The notes: generated by a model from the letters alone, not told the origin. Positions 7,889-14,683 are shown, counted from the first letter of the stretch. The stretch: DNA of 14,683 nt from Chloroflexota bacterium (GCA_016210705.1 JACQTR010000119.1:1-14683); one strand, 5' to 3'. Translations and numbers: made by a program.

Positions 7889-8764
7889 CTACTTCTGCAG
7901 GTGCTTTGTTAGAGTATTCAGAACCACGTCCAGGGAAGGGTCGGCCTGCCGTGAAGTTTGGTCGCCGAGGTTAGTCTCGCCAACAAGTCTGAACACTGCC
8001 GCTGCTCCTTGGAGCATTAAGGGTGTGAGCCCAAGGCCCTCAAAGGTGGCTGCTATCTCTTCCATTTCGCCCACCCAGCGCCGAGAACGCCGAGGCATGG
8101 ACGGAATGCCCTCCATTAGCCGCTGGGAAATATCAGCACGGCTTAACGAGAACTCGTGCGTCAGTGCTTCGTTCAAACCCAGCACTTTAGAAGCAACCAG
8201 CAACTCTGTCCAAAGTGCTGTAGTGCCCTTTGTAGAGGCTGCATAGACCATCTTGAGGCCCGAGGCCTGGCCTACCAGCGGCCCCACCAGCCTGATGTCC
8301 AACCCGAACTCCCCTAGTGTCTCCAAAGCGCTGCAGTCCGGGCCGGAGCAGTAGAACCGGGTATTACCTCTATCGCTGGGTGGTGGTCCAATGATCCCTG
8401 CATCGATGAAAGGAGAGCCAGCCTCCGTAATGACGCGGGCATTCTCGGTAACCGTCTGTGGTGAGATGGCGTTACAGTCAACGTATACACATATGGTTCC
8501 AGTGCGTCGCAAACTGCCAGCCACTAGCTTCGCCACCGACGCCGCTTCTGCGGGCACCACGACGGACAGCAGCAGATCTGCCTCTGTCACCAACTCGTCG
8601 CAGCTTGGTACCTCCGAGAACCCCACCTCCTGCGCCCGTAGGCGGGTAAGCTCGCTGCGACCATCTAGACATGTAAGAATCTTCAGGTCGTGACCGCGGA
8701 GCACTCGGCCGATCGCTGAGCCCATGTCTCCTGGGCTGATGATACCAACATTAGGAAGGCCCAT
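7889..8764 (-). CDS. NAD(P)-dependent oxidoreductase, 6-phosphogluconate-dehydrogenase-like with DUF1932 C-terminus
   Basis: This 291-residue protein has the two-domain plan of beta-hydroxyacid dehydrogenases: an N-terminal Rossmann fold that binds NAD(P)H and an all-helical C-terminal domain that completes the active site. The dinucleotide motif is GIISPGDMGSAIG (7-19). DCNAISP (96-102) and DAGIIGPPP (121-129) correspond to the substrate-side loops of the group. SGLKMVYAASTKGTTAL (168-184) contains the lysine position (Lys171) expected for catalysis and is typical of DUF1932-type C-termini. The substrate is unknown; a 2-hydroxy- or 3-hydroxyacid is likely. The ATG has a strong AGGAGGT 4 bases upstream and a promoter in front. 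The gene stands alone, with the SAM hydrolase gene ending 234 bases upstream. Its coding region reads about 60% GC in sampled lines, against about 50-53% in the neighbours, which hints at transfer. Confidence 0.88.
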   Translation of the reverse strand: MGLPNVGIISPGDMGSAIGRVLRGHDLKILTCLDGRSELTRLRAQEVGFSEVPSCDELVTEADLLLSVVVPAEAASVAKLVAGSLRRTGTICVYVDCNAISPQTVTENARVITEAGSPFIDAGIIGPPPSDRGNTRFYCSGPDCSALETLGEFGLDIRLVGPLVGQASGLKMVYAASTKGTTALWTELLVASKVLGLNEALTHEFSLSRADISQRLMEGIPSMPRRSRRWVGEMEEIAATFEGLGLTPLMLQGAAAVFRLVGETNLGDQTSRQADPSLDVVLNTLTKHLQK

Positions 8765-8768
8765 AGCT

Positions 8769-8775
8769 ACCTCCT
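8769..8775 (-). promoter_or_regulatory. Strong ribosome binding site AGGAGGT
   Basis: Read on the minus strand, AGGAGGT precedes the ATG at 8764 with four bases between. It is a full Shine-Dalgarno match and the clearest in the window. Most other genes here have weak sites or none, so this supports the chosen start and sets the gene apart from its neighbours. Confidence 0.75.
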
Positions 8776-8785
8776 GATAGATCAG
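8774..8785. promoter_or_regulatory. Palindrome CTGATAGATCAG, possible operator
   Basis: A perfect 5-base inverted repeat with a two-base centre lies between the predicted -10 and the start codon. It overlaps the first bases of the Shine-Dalgarno sequence. That position would suit a repressor site or an RNA hairpin controlling access to the ribosome binding site. Palindromes this short arise by chance, so function is only suggested by position. Confidence 0.25.
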
Positions 8786-8800
8786 GCTGAACTAGAAGGC

Positions 8801-8829
8801 AGACTACAGGACGGCGCTAAGCGTGTCAA
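8801..8829 (-). promoter_or_regulatory. Promoter for the oxidoreductase gene
   Basis: On the minus strand a perfect TTGACA (8824-8829) is followed after 17 bases by TAGTCT (8801-8806), which matches the -10 consensus at three of six positions. Transcription would begin about 30 bases before the ATG at 8764, leaving room for the Shine-Dalgarno sequence and the palindrome. The perfect -35 with optimal spacing makes this plausible despite the poor -10, and such a promoter might need an activator. Confidence 0.4.
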
Positions 8830-8973
8830 GGCTGATAGTGTGAGCGTCATCATTCTGGTACATCGCGTCAGAGATAAACGAATGAGCTACACCCGTCCCG
8901 TGGGCCTGGTGCTGCTCTCCGAGCTAATTTTCTACCTGGTTTGCCACCCCCCCCAGAGAGGCGATACTAAACA

Positions 8974-8992
8974 TCGTCGAGGTCGTTGACGA
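8974..8992 (-). terminator. Weak hairpin after the SAM hydrolase gene
   Basis: TCGTCGA (8974-8980) and TTGACGA (8986-8992) form a 7-bp stem, including one G-T pair, around a 5-base loop. It begins 6 bases past the stop of the leftward gene run. On the minus strand the stem is followed only by a short U-poor stretch (TGTTT), so termination would be weak. Its position at the end of a run and before a new promoter is the main support. Confidence 0.3.
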
Positions 8993-8998
8993 GGCCTT

Positions 8999-9835
8999 TT
9001 AGAGCCTAAGCCTTATCTCGTCGCCCAATTGGGTCCCCAAAAGGCGTGCTGCGTTCCCTCCTTTGGCCGCTATCTCCAGGCGGCCGGAGCTGCCTATGAG
9101 GGCAACTAGCTGATCTCCCTCGGCGTAGATGGTGCTGAGGCCCGGGATAACTCGCCCCTTTATCTCTACAGCGCCTCCTTCCCAGGGGATATCCTCCTTT
9201 TTGACATCGGTGATAAGATTTCCGAAATGGTCAATGTGGATGATGTGGCCGATGAGCTCTCCCTCTGCCAGAGGTAGTGGGTGAGGAGGAGAGAATGTTA
9301 ACAAAGAAGGCAAAGCCCGGCCCAGTTCTCTGGCTGCTACCCCCAAAGATAGGTGGGCTGCCACCGGGGCGAAGATGTCTCGACCGTGAAAAGTGGGGCT
9401 CACTGGATGGCGCCAAAAATTGGGATTGGTGAGGGCGATAGCCTTAAGTCCGTGGGTTAGCCTTCTGGGGAGAAGAAGCATTGGTGAGGAAACTTTGGAA
9501 CGATCTGTAGCCGAGTCCGGCAAAGCCTCGTCTAGGATACAACTCAAGACCCCGTTATCCGGAGCCACGAAAAGGCCCTTGGGAGTTATAAGAAGGACAG
9601 CCCTTCGTGAGGTACCCACTCCAGGGTCCACAACTACTACATGAATTGTATCTGCGGGGAAATAACAGTAGACGGTCTCCAGCACAAAGGCAGCTTGGGC
9701 TATATTTTGGGGCTCGATGTTGTGGCTGACATCGATGATGGTGGCGCGGGGGTTTATGTCTAAAATCACCCCCTTCATGGCTGCTACATAGCTATCGGCG
9801 GTGCCGAAATCCGTGGTGAGGGTGATAATAGACAT
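8999..9835 (-). CDS. SAM hydrolase (S-adenosyl-L-methionine hydroxide adenosyltransferase, DUF62)
   Basis: This family splits S-adenosylmethionine into adenosine and methionine using an activated water or hydroxide. The 278-residue length is usual. The N-terminal domain begins TLTTDFG (5-11), then YVAAMKG (16-22), VDPGVGTSRR (69-78) and APDNG (91-95). The linker motif TFHGRDIFAP (148-157) leads to the C-terminal beta-barrel with IDHFGNLIT (201-209) and GSSGRLEIA (248-256). An Asp-Arg-His set described for archaeal members would be Asp70, Arg77 and His150 here, by alignment from memory. Residues 102-135 seem somewhat longer than in typical members. The related halogenases (chlorinase, fluorinase) share the fold, but this sequence fits the hydrolase branch. 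The ATG at 9835 follows GAGGT closely. Only 28 bases separate it from the solute-binding protein gene upstream, so co-transcription is likely. The physiological purpose of the family is unsettled. Confidence 0.92.
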   Translation of the reverse strand: MSIITLTTDFGTADSYVAAMKGVILDINPRATIIDVSHNIEPQNIAQAAFVLETVYCYFPADTIHVVVVDPGVGTSRRAVLLITPKGLFVAPDNGVLSCILDEALPDSATDRSKVSSPMLLLPRRLTHGLKAIALTNPNFWRHPVSPTFHGRDIFAPVAAHLSLGVAARELGRALPSLLTFSPPHPLPLAEGELIGHIIHIDHFGNLITDVKKEDIPWEGGAVEIKGRVIPGLSTIYAEGDQLVALIGSSGRLEIAAKGGNAARLLGTQLGDEIRLRL

Positions 9836-9863
9836 AAGACCTCGTACAGGGTCAGACGAACCT

Positions 9864-11513
9864 TTAGGAAGCTTTTTTAGTCTTAATGTACCAGTCCTTG
9901 ACGTTGCTATAGCGGGAGCTGGGCTCGTAAAGGGTGCCCAAGCTTACTCCTTTGACCTTTTTATCTTGGGCGTAGAGATAAGTGGGGTAATAGAGGAGAA
10001 TGCTGGGCACCTCTTCAGCGAATATGTCCTGAAATTGGCGGTACAATTTGGTTCGCTCCGCCATGTCCGTAGTTTGGCGGGCCCGCTGCAGTAGGTTATC
10101 TACCTCACCATTGGAGTAAGAAGCAATATTGAAGCCGTCTGTGGAGGCTTGGGAGCTGTGCCAGGCAGAATAGCCATCGGGGTCGTAGCCCGGATCTAAT
10201 CCAAAGAGGATGGCCTGGAACTGGCGTGGGATAAGAAAATTTTGGAAAAGGCCGGTGGATCCACTGGCCTGGAGATCAACCCTTATCCCCAGCCGTCGCC
10301 ATTGGCGCACCACCTCCTCTCCCGTTTTTACTCGTCTGGGGTCGTTGTTGGTCAAGAGGGAGAAGCGGAACTCGGTACCATCTTTCTCGCGGAATCCTGT
10401 CGTTCCACGTTTCCAACCGGCGGCGTCGAGCATGGTCTCAGCCCGTTGCGGGTCATAGCTGTAACTCTTGATTTGGGGTTCATAGGCCCATGACTGGGAA
10501 TCGATGGGGCTGTCAGATATCACACCTTGGCCACCCAAAGCCTCGGCAATAATCTTATTCCGATCTAGGCCATAAAGGAGGGCTTGGCGCACCGTTTTGT
10601 CCTGAAAGAGGGGCGACTTTAGATTAAAGAAAACAAGGTTATAAGTGGGACGCTGGGCGCTGCGCACTGCTAAGCCCTTTCTTCCTTTTAATTTCTCGGA
10701 CAAGCCTCCATTCCCTATCCCAGGGCGCAGGAGCAAGCCATCGATGCGTTTTTGAGTTAGGGCTGTTAAAGCCGCCTCATCATCGGGGTAGAACTTTATT
10801 CCTATGGCTGATAGGTAGGGCTGGCCTAAGAAATAATCGGGGTTGCTGGCCAGGAGAACACCTTCAATGGAGGCCTCTTTGATTATAAAAGGCCCGGTAC
10901 CCACGGCTTTGGCGTTGAAAGGGCTTTCCACTAGTTGAGAGGCGGTCAGGCCTTGAAGGAGATGAGCGGGAACTATGCCTTGGGTAGTATAGGCCAGGAA
11001 AGGGGCATGGGGGGCAGCCAAGGTGAACTGAACAGTGTAATCATCGATCTCTTTAACTTCAACCCCTCGCCAAAGGAGGGCCAAATCTGGGCTGCCTTGA
11101 AAGCCGGGATCTTGAATGGCCTTTATGGTAAAGAGCACATCCTCGGCGGTGAAGGGGACGCCGTCATGCCATTTAACCCCTTGTCTAAGATGAAAGGTGT
11201 AAACCCTTCCGTTTCCCCCTATATCCCAGCTTTCCGCCAGGTCGGGCAATATTTCCCCTCCCTTCCCAAGCTTTGTTAGACCCGAAAAGATAAGGGCAAC
11301 CAAATCTTTGTCTACATCATTGAAAGAGGAAAAGAGAGGGTTAATTGCCCCCGGATTACCTGCCACTCCCTCGGTGTATATACCGCCTGGCGCTGGCTTC
11401 AGCTCCACGGTAGTCTTCAGGACGACTCGCCACAATAAGATAACGGCTGCAACTCCTCCGATTATAGCTAGGAGAGTGGGCCAACTTAATATTAACAGTC
11501 GTTTTCTCTTCAT
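9864..11513 (-). CDS. ABC transporter family-5 solute-binding protein (peptide/nickel type), membrane-anchored
   Basis: This is an extracellular solute-binding protein of family 5 (SBP_bac_5), which captures oligopeptides or other small solutes for an ABC importer. The 549-residue length is normal. A basic start (KRKR) and one hydrophobic helix (8-31) act as an uncleaved anchor or signal; I see no lipobox cysteine. The family signature runs through AESWDIGG (93-100), YTFHLRQGVKWHDG (105-118) and FTAEDV (121-126). Later landmarks are NPDYFLG (224-230), VRQALLYGLDR (308-318) and AETMLDAAGW (358-367). No permease or ATPase gene lies nearby, so its transporter partner is elsewhere or absent. The start ATG has only a weak AAAG-type ribosome site. 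The gap to secG upstream is 55 bases, AT-rich, without a clear terminator or promoter. The ligand cannot be inferred from sequence. Confidence 0.9.
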   Translation of the reverse strand: MKRKRLLILSWPTLLAIIGGVAAVILLWRVVLKTTVELKPAPGGIYTEGVAGNPGAINPLFSSFNDVDKDLVALIFSGLTKLGKGGEILPDLAESWDIGGNGRVYTFHLRQGVKWHDGVPFTAEDVLFTIKAIQDPGFQGSPDLALLWRGVEVKEIDDYTVQFTLAAPHAPFLAYTTQGIVPAHLLQGLTASQLVESPFNAKAVGTGPFIIKEASIEGVLLASNPDYFLGQPYLSAIGIKFYPDDEAALTALTQKRIDGLLLRPGIGNGGLSEKLKGRKGLAVRSAQRPTYNLVFFNLKSPLFQDKTVRQALLYGLDRNKIIAEALGGQGVISDSPIDSQSWAYEPQIKSYSYDPQRAETMLDAAGWKRGTTGFREKDGTEFRFSLLTNNDPRRVKTGEEVVRQWRRLGIRVDLQASGSTGLFQNFLIPRQFQAILFGLDPGYDPDGYSAWHSSQASTDGFNIASYSNGEVDNLLQRARQTTDMAERTKLYRQFQDIFAEEVPSILLYYPTYLYAQDKKVKGVSLGTLYEPSSRYSNVKDWYIKTKKAS

Positions 11514-11568
11514 CGTTCTTTAGCAAACATAAACATTTGATAAAATTGGGACGGCTTGTTATCTATAA

Positions 11569-11790
11569 TCAGCGAAATTTGATGCTCAACATAGACAGAA
11601 CAATAAAAAGTACTGCCAGGACAATAGTTGCTTGAAAGAGGGTCTTCTCTACACCGCGCCGCGTGCGATATACCGAAGAAGAGCCACCACCAAAGATGCC
11701 GCCCATGTCCATGCCCTTCACTTGAAAAGAGACGACAATAATTAAAAGGATGGCCACCAGTATTTGGGCGATGTTAAGAAACCTCTCCAT
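11569..11790 (-). CDS. secG: Preprotein translocase subunit SecG
   Basis: SecG is the small accessory subunit of the SecYEG channel and aids SecA-driven protein export. The 73-residue product has the expected two-helix hairpin: helix one at about 5-23, a Gly/Ser-rich loop with GGIFGGGSSSVY (30-41), then TRRGVEKTLFQAT (43-55), and helix two to about 70. The loop followed by R-x-G-x-E-x-x-L is the family signature. GGGAG-like bases (GGGAG in AAGGGAGAAAA) sit just before the ATG. The gene begins 9 bases after the yvcK stop, so the two are almost surely on one transcript. Confidence 0.93.
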   Translation of the reverse strand: MERFLNIAQILVAILLIIVVSFQVKGMDMGGIFGGGSSSVYRTRRGVEKTLFQATIVLAVLFIVLSMLSIKFR

Positions 11791-11799
11791 TTTTCTCCC

Positions 11800-13092
11800 T
11801 TATAATCCGTTACTTCTCACTTGTAGGGGGCTCCGCCGACCCCATTGTGTATATAGGCGGACCAAGCTAGCCCCTAGCTTTTTGGGGTCGTGTCGTAGGG
11901 CGCTACTCTCGCTCACCACATCGGCCAATATCACTGGCAAATCCTTTAGTGTCCCGACCTCGGGGCGTACCATATCTGCATGCTCTTGGGCTGAGGGTGG
12001 GGTATTGATGTTACTATTAGCCAAAACGCAATCAAAAAGCCCCGGGCCAACGTGGCGCACTAGAGCTTCTACATGATCGGCAACCGAAAAGCCGTCGGTC
12101 TCTCCTGGTTGAGTGGCCACATTGCAAACATAGACTTTGAGGGCAGAGGATAGGCGTATGGCTTCCCTGATGCCCGTCACTAAGAGATTGGGCATGACGC
12201 TGGTGTAAAGACTCCCAGGGCCTAATATTATGAGGTCGGCATCGAGTAAGGCTTGTACTGCCTCAGGGTGAGCTTGGACGTCGGCGGGCTCTAAATAAAT
12301 CTGCCTGATGCGATTACCGCTGCTAGTGATGTTGGACTCTCCGCGAATCATAGCCTCCCCCTCCACACGTGCCGAGAGGGTGACGTTGGCCAAGGTGGAG
12401 GGCAGAATCTGCCCTCGCACTGCCAGAACCCGGCTGGATTCTCGAACGGCTTCCTCGAAGTTCCCGGTAACCTCAGACATGGCTACGATGAAGAGATTGC
12501 CGAAGCTATGGCCAGCCAGTCCCGAGCCATCGCCGAAACGATATTGAAAAAGCTCGGCCATGAGGGGCTCGGCGTCGGCCAGGGCGGCGATGCAGTTGCG
12601 AAAATCCCCGGGAGGCAATACCCCCAGCTCCCGACGCAGTCGCCCCGAGCTACCCCCGTCATCGGCCACGGTGACTATGGCGGTGAGGTTACCTGTATAT
12701 TCCTTTACTCCCCGAAGCAGTGTGGACAATCCCGTGCCTCCTCCTAACGCAACCACCTTAGGGCCTCTCCGCAGATAACGCTGGTAAAAAACGGTATCGA
12801 GTAGGCGGCCGTTTCTGCCTTGGGGCCATAAAGCCAGGAGCAAGGAGCGGTTGAACTGCCAAACGGCAAGCATGATTAGGCCAACGCCTGCTCCCAAAAA
12901 GAGGGCACCTCGGACGTAACGGGGTAAGAATTGCAAAGTGATGTACCAAACGAAATTTGGAAAGGTATAATAATTGTAGGCTTCACGCAAGATGTAGGCA
13001 AAACCAAGGCCGATAATGCCCACCCCTATCATCAGTAAAAGGAGCCACCGCTTGACCTTCATCCCCGGGTAGAGCCACTTGAGGAAATTCAC
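11800..13092 (-). CDS. yvcK: YvcK/GlmR-family protein (CofD-like fold) with N-terminal membrane segments
   Basis: YvcK (GlmR) proteins bind UDP-GlcNAc in Bacillus and are linked to carbon routing into cell-wall precursors; the fold is that of CofD, 2-phospho-L-lactate transferase. Key stretches are VVALGGGTGLSTLLRG (113-128), TVADDGGSSGRLRRELG (141-157), GDFRNCIAAL (162-171), GHSFGNLF (194-201), GPGSLYTSV (291-299) and NVATQPGETDGFS (324-336). At 430 residues it is about 110 longer than the Bacillus protein. The excess is N-terminal and holds two hydrophobic helices (about 15-35 and 60-78), so the core is probably tethered at the inner membrane face. It starts with GTG at 13092, with GAGGA 8 bases upstream; an ATG at codon 11 is an alternative and would keep both helices. 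secG follows after 9 bases. The gene lies 52 bases after gatB. Confidence 0.92.
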   Translation of the reverse strand: MNFLKWLYPGMKVKRWLLLLMIGVGIIGLGFAYILREAYNYYTFPNFVWYITLQFLPRYVRGALFLGAGVGLIMLAVWQFNRSLLLALWPQGRNGRLLDTVFYQRYLRRGPKVVALGGGTGLSTLLRGVKEYTGNLTAIVTVADDGGSSGRLRRELGVLPPGDFRNCIAALADAEPLMAELFQYRFGDGSGLAGHSFGNLFIVAMSEVTGNFEEAVRESSRVLAVRGQILPSTLANVTLSARVEGEAMIRGESNITSSGNRIRQIYLEPADVQAHPEAVQALLDADLIILGPGSLYTSVMPNLLVTGIREAIRLSSALKVYVCNVATQPGETDGFSVADHVEALVRHVGPGLFDCVLANSNINTPPSAQEHADMVRPEVGTLKDLPVILADVVSESSALRHDPKKLGASLVRLYTQWGRRSPLQVRSNGL

Positions 13093-13107
13093 CTGTAATC
13101 CTCAGTC

Positions 13108-13136
13108 AGTATACGCTTAGTAAATGCGGTCATTAA
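13108..13136 (-). promoter_or_regulatory. Possible promoter for yvcK
   Basis: On the minus strand TATACT (13108-13113) matches five of six -10 positions, and TTAATG (13131-13136) lies 17 bases upstream as a poor -35 (three of six). The -10 ends 15 bases before the GTG start of yvcK, leaving a short leader with the ribosome binding site. It could drive yvcK-secG independently of gatB. Moderate to low support. Confidence 0.35.
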
Positions 13137-13144
13137 ACATGCAT

Positions 13145-14629
13145 CTATACGCCTTTTTCTAATTTTTCCTTGAGCACTCGGTTCACCAAGGTTGGGTTAG
13201 CGCGGCCTCTGGTTTCTTTCATAACTCGCCCTATCAAAAAACTTATGGCCTGATTCTTGCCCGCCTTGAAATCGAGGGCCGCTTGGGAATGGGCAGCTAA
13301 TATCCGCTCTACTAGCTCCTCCAGCTCTTGGACATCGCTGATTTGGGTAAGACCCCTCTCTTCGATGATTTGGGCCGCAGCTTTACCAGTATGAAACATC
13401 TCCTCTAGGACTTCCTTGGCTATGGTGAGGTTTAGGGTACCTTCCTCTATAAAATCTAGCATCTCTACCAAATGGGTAGGGGTGATGGGGGCCTGGCTGA
13501 TTTCTATACCCTCGACATTGATCAGGTGGGAAAGCTCCCCCAGGATCCAGTTGCTAACTACTTTGGCTCGTTGTGGCTTCTCCATCAGGCAAGCCTCGAA
13601 AAAATCGGCCATAGCCTTGGAGCTAGTGAGGAGGGCAGCATCATAAAGGGGGAGATCGTACTGGCTAATAAGGCGATGACAGCGAGCATCGGGGAGCTCA
13701 GGAAGGCGGGCCTTGATTTCTTCCACCCAGGCTGAGCTCAAGGTCAACGGTGGTAGATCAGGTTCAGGGAAATAGCGATAGTCGTGAGCGTATTCTTTGG
13801 TACGTTGGGACACTGTCATTCCCTTTTCATCCACCCAACCCCTGGTTTCTTGAACAATACGCTCTCCCTCCCTGTGCGCCTTCTCTTGGCGTTCTACCTC
13901 GTAGGTAAGAGCCCGGAATACCGCCCGAAAGCTGTTCATATTTTTTACCTCCACCTTGCTCCAAAACTCAGAGCTGCCTTGTGGGCGGAGGCTAATGTTG
14001 GCATCGCAGCGGAAGCTTCCTTCCTCCATGATGCCGCTACTGACGCCCAGATATTGGAGGATGCTGCGCAGTTTTATGAGATATTGACGCGCCTCTTCGG
14101 GAGAGCGGAGGTCCGGATCGCTGACGATCTCCATTAGGGGAACCCCGGAGCGATTGACGTCCACCAGGCTATAGGGTATCCTTTCTGGGCTTAAGCGGTG
14201 CACCAGCTTGGCGGTATCCTCCTCTAAGTGAACTCGGGTGATTCCTATACGCTTCTCATTTCCTTCTACATTAATGGTGAGCCAGCCCCCGATTCCTAAA
14301 GGCATATCGTATTGAGAGATCTGGTAGCCCTTCATAAGATCGGGGTAGGGGTAATTTTTGCGATCGAACTTGGCAGAGGTGGGGATAGAGCAGTTTAACG
14401 CCAAGGCGGTCATGATGGTGTATTCCACCGCCTTTTGGTTAATGACGGGCAGAACCCCAGGCATACCCAGACAGACAGGACAAACGTGAGTGTTGGGTGG
14501 TGCATTGACATAATTGGTGCTGCATTGACAGAACATTTTACTGGCGGTCAGGAGCTGGGCATGCACCTCTAAACCTATGACGGTTTCGTAGACTATCCCC
14601 ACAGTCGCCAGGCCTTCGTTTGCTATCAT
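13145..14629 (-). CDS. gatB: Asp-tRNA(Asn)/Glu-tRNA(Gln) amidotransferase subunit B
   Basis: GatB is the tRNA-binding and kinase-like subunit of GatCAB, which converts misacylated Glu-tRNA(Gln) or Asp-tRNA(Asn) to the amide form with ammonia from GatA. The 494-residue length is full. YETVIGLEVHAQL (14-26) opens the cradle domain. Four cysteines (34, 36, 50, 53) in CQC and CPVC form the structural zinc site. HLEEDTAKLVH (134-144), DVNRSGVPLMEIVSDPD (157-173), GSFRCDANIS (204-213), KVEVKNMNSF (225-234) and YRYFPEPDLPPL (284-295) are the family blocks. A YqeY-like tail ends with GKNQAISFLIGRVMKETRG (457-475). Residues 1-13 precede the usual start; GTG at codon 10 (14602) is an alternative, but the promoter spacing permits the ATG at 14629. 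gatA and gatC are not adjacent in the window. Confidence 0.97.
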   Translation of the reverse strand: MIANEGLATVGIVYETVIGLEVHAQLLTASKMFCQCSTNYVNAPPNTHVCPVCLGMPGVLPVINQKAVEYTIMTALALNCSIPTSAKFDRKNYPYPDLMKGYQISQYDMPLGIGGWLTINVEGNEKRIGITRVHLEEDTAKLVHRLSPERIPYSLVDVNRSGVPLMEIVSDPDLRSPEEARQYLIKLRSILQYLGVSSGIMEEGSFRCDANISLRPQGSSEFWSKVEVKNMNSFRAVFRALTYEVERQEKAHREGERIVQETRGWVDEKGMTVSQRTKEYAHDYRYFPEPDLPPLTLSSAWVEEIKARLPELPDARCHRLISQYDLPLYDAALLTSSKAMADFFEACLMEKPQRAKVVSNWILGELSHLINVEGIEISQAPITPTHLVEMLDFIEEGTLNLTIAKEVLEEMFHTGKAAAQIIEERGLTQISDVQELEELVERILAAHSQAALDFKAGKNQAISFLIGRVMKETRGRANPTLVNRVLKEKLEKGV

Positions 14630-14650
14630 CCTTGCTTCAACCTTCCAGCT

Positions 14651-14679
14651 AGTATATCAGCGCTCAAATCCTGTGGCAA
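14651..14679 (-). promoter_or_regulatory. Strong promoter for gatB
   Basis: On the minus strand TTGCCA (14674-14679) and TATACT (14651-14656) each match five of six consensus positions with 17 bases between, and TGA directly precedes the -10 (extended -10). The transcript would start near 14644, leaving a leader of about 15 bases before the ATG at 14629, with AAGG just ahead of the start. This is the best promoter in the window and probably drives the leftward run. Confidence 0.6.
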
Positions 14680-14683
14680 GCTG

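Larger units (their letters stand above)
8765..8998 (-). other. Intergenic leader region of the oxidoreductase gene
   Basis: This 234-base gap carries, read leftwards, the presumed end hairpin of the upstream operon, a run of eight C on the plus strand (8947-8954), and then the promoter, palindrome and ribosome binding site of the oxidoreductase gene. A 35-codon open frame on the plus strand (8882-8989) has no ribosome binding site or recognisable product and I do not call it. I see no transposase remnant or terminal repeats. Confidence 0.45.

Noticed and set aside
8478..8672. Open frames antisense or shifted within the oxidoreductase gene
   Set aside because: They are frame shadows in a GC-rich gene. 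The main frame has intact family motifs throughout.
8947..8954. Run of eight C as a possible phase-variation tract
   Set aside because: It is not in the promoter spacer or a coding region I can support. Single runs of 7-8 also occur at 3054-3060 and 7001-7007 inside intact genes, so it is likely chance.
8882..8989. 35-codon plus-strand open frame in the intergenic gap
   Set aside because: It has no ribosome binding site, overlaps a C8 run and the hairpin, and lies on the strand opposite the surrounding genes. No recognisable product.

Overview
The window (about 52-55% GC by eye) looks like chromosomal DNA of an uncultured Chloroflexota-like bacterium. This is an inference from gene style: large GT-C glycosyltransferases with C-terminal beta-sandwich domains, a membrane-anchored YvcK, and a bacterial GatB and SecG. 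No rRNA or other phylogenetic marker is present to fix the lineage. I see no tRNA, rRNA, CRISPR array, transposase or phage gene.

Plus strand, 1-7702: a compact extracellular-glycan locus. In order it holds the 3' part of a GT4 glycosyltransferase (cut by the window edge), a polytopic GT-C-like membrane protein, a glycoside hydrolase with a membrane helix at each end, a GT39/ArnT-like GT-C transferase with two C-terminal beta-sandwich repeats, and a GT2 glycosyltransferase. The hydrolase stop and the next start overlap as ATGA, and the GT2 gene overlaps or abuts its upstream neighbour, so at least the last three genes are probably co-transcribed. A near-consensus promoter lies directly in front of the hydrolase, close enough to predict a leaderless mRNA. 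The likely logic is cytoplasmic sugar addition by GT4 and GT2, lipid-linked sugar transfer outside by the GT-C proteins, and trimming or release by the anchored hydrolase.

Middle, 7703-8998: a lone minus-strand gene for a 6-phosphogluconate-dehydrogenase-like oxidoreductase with a DUF1932-type C-terminus. It is more GC-rich than its flanks and has its own promoter, a strong ribosome binding site and a small palindrome. It looks like a separate, possibly acquired unit between the two blocks.

Minus strand, 14683-8999: a housekeeping run read leftwards: gatB (strong promoter at the right edge), yvcK (own possible -10), secG, an orphan family-5 solute-binding protein with an uncleaved N-terminal anchor, and a SAM hydrolase (DUF62). 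A weak hairpin after the last gene may end it. The run joins tRNA-dependent amidation, cell-envelope control (YvcK), protein export (SecG), solute binding and SAM breakdown. The set is functionally mixed, and I infer co-transcription only from direction and short gaps.
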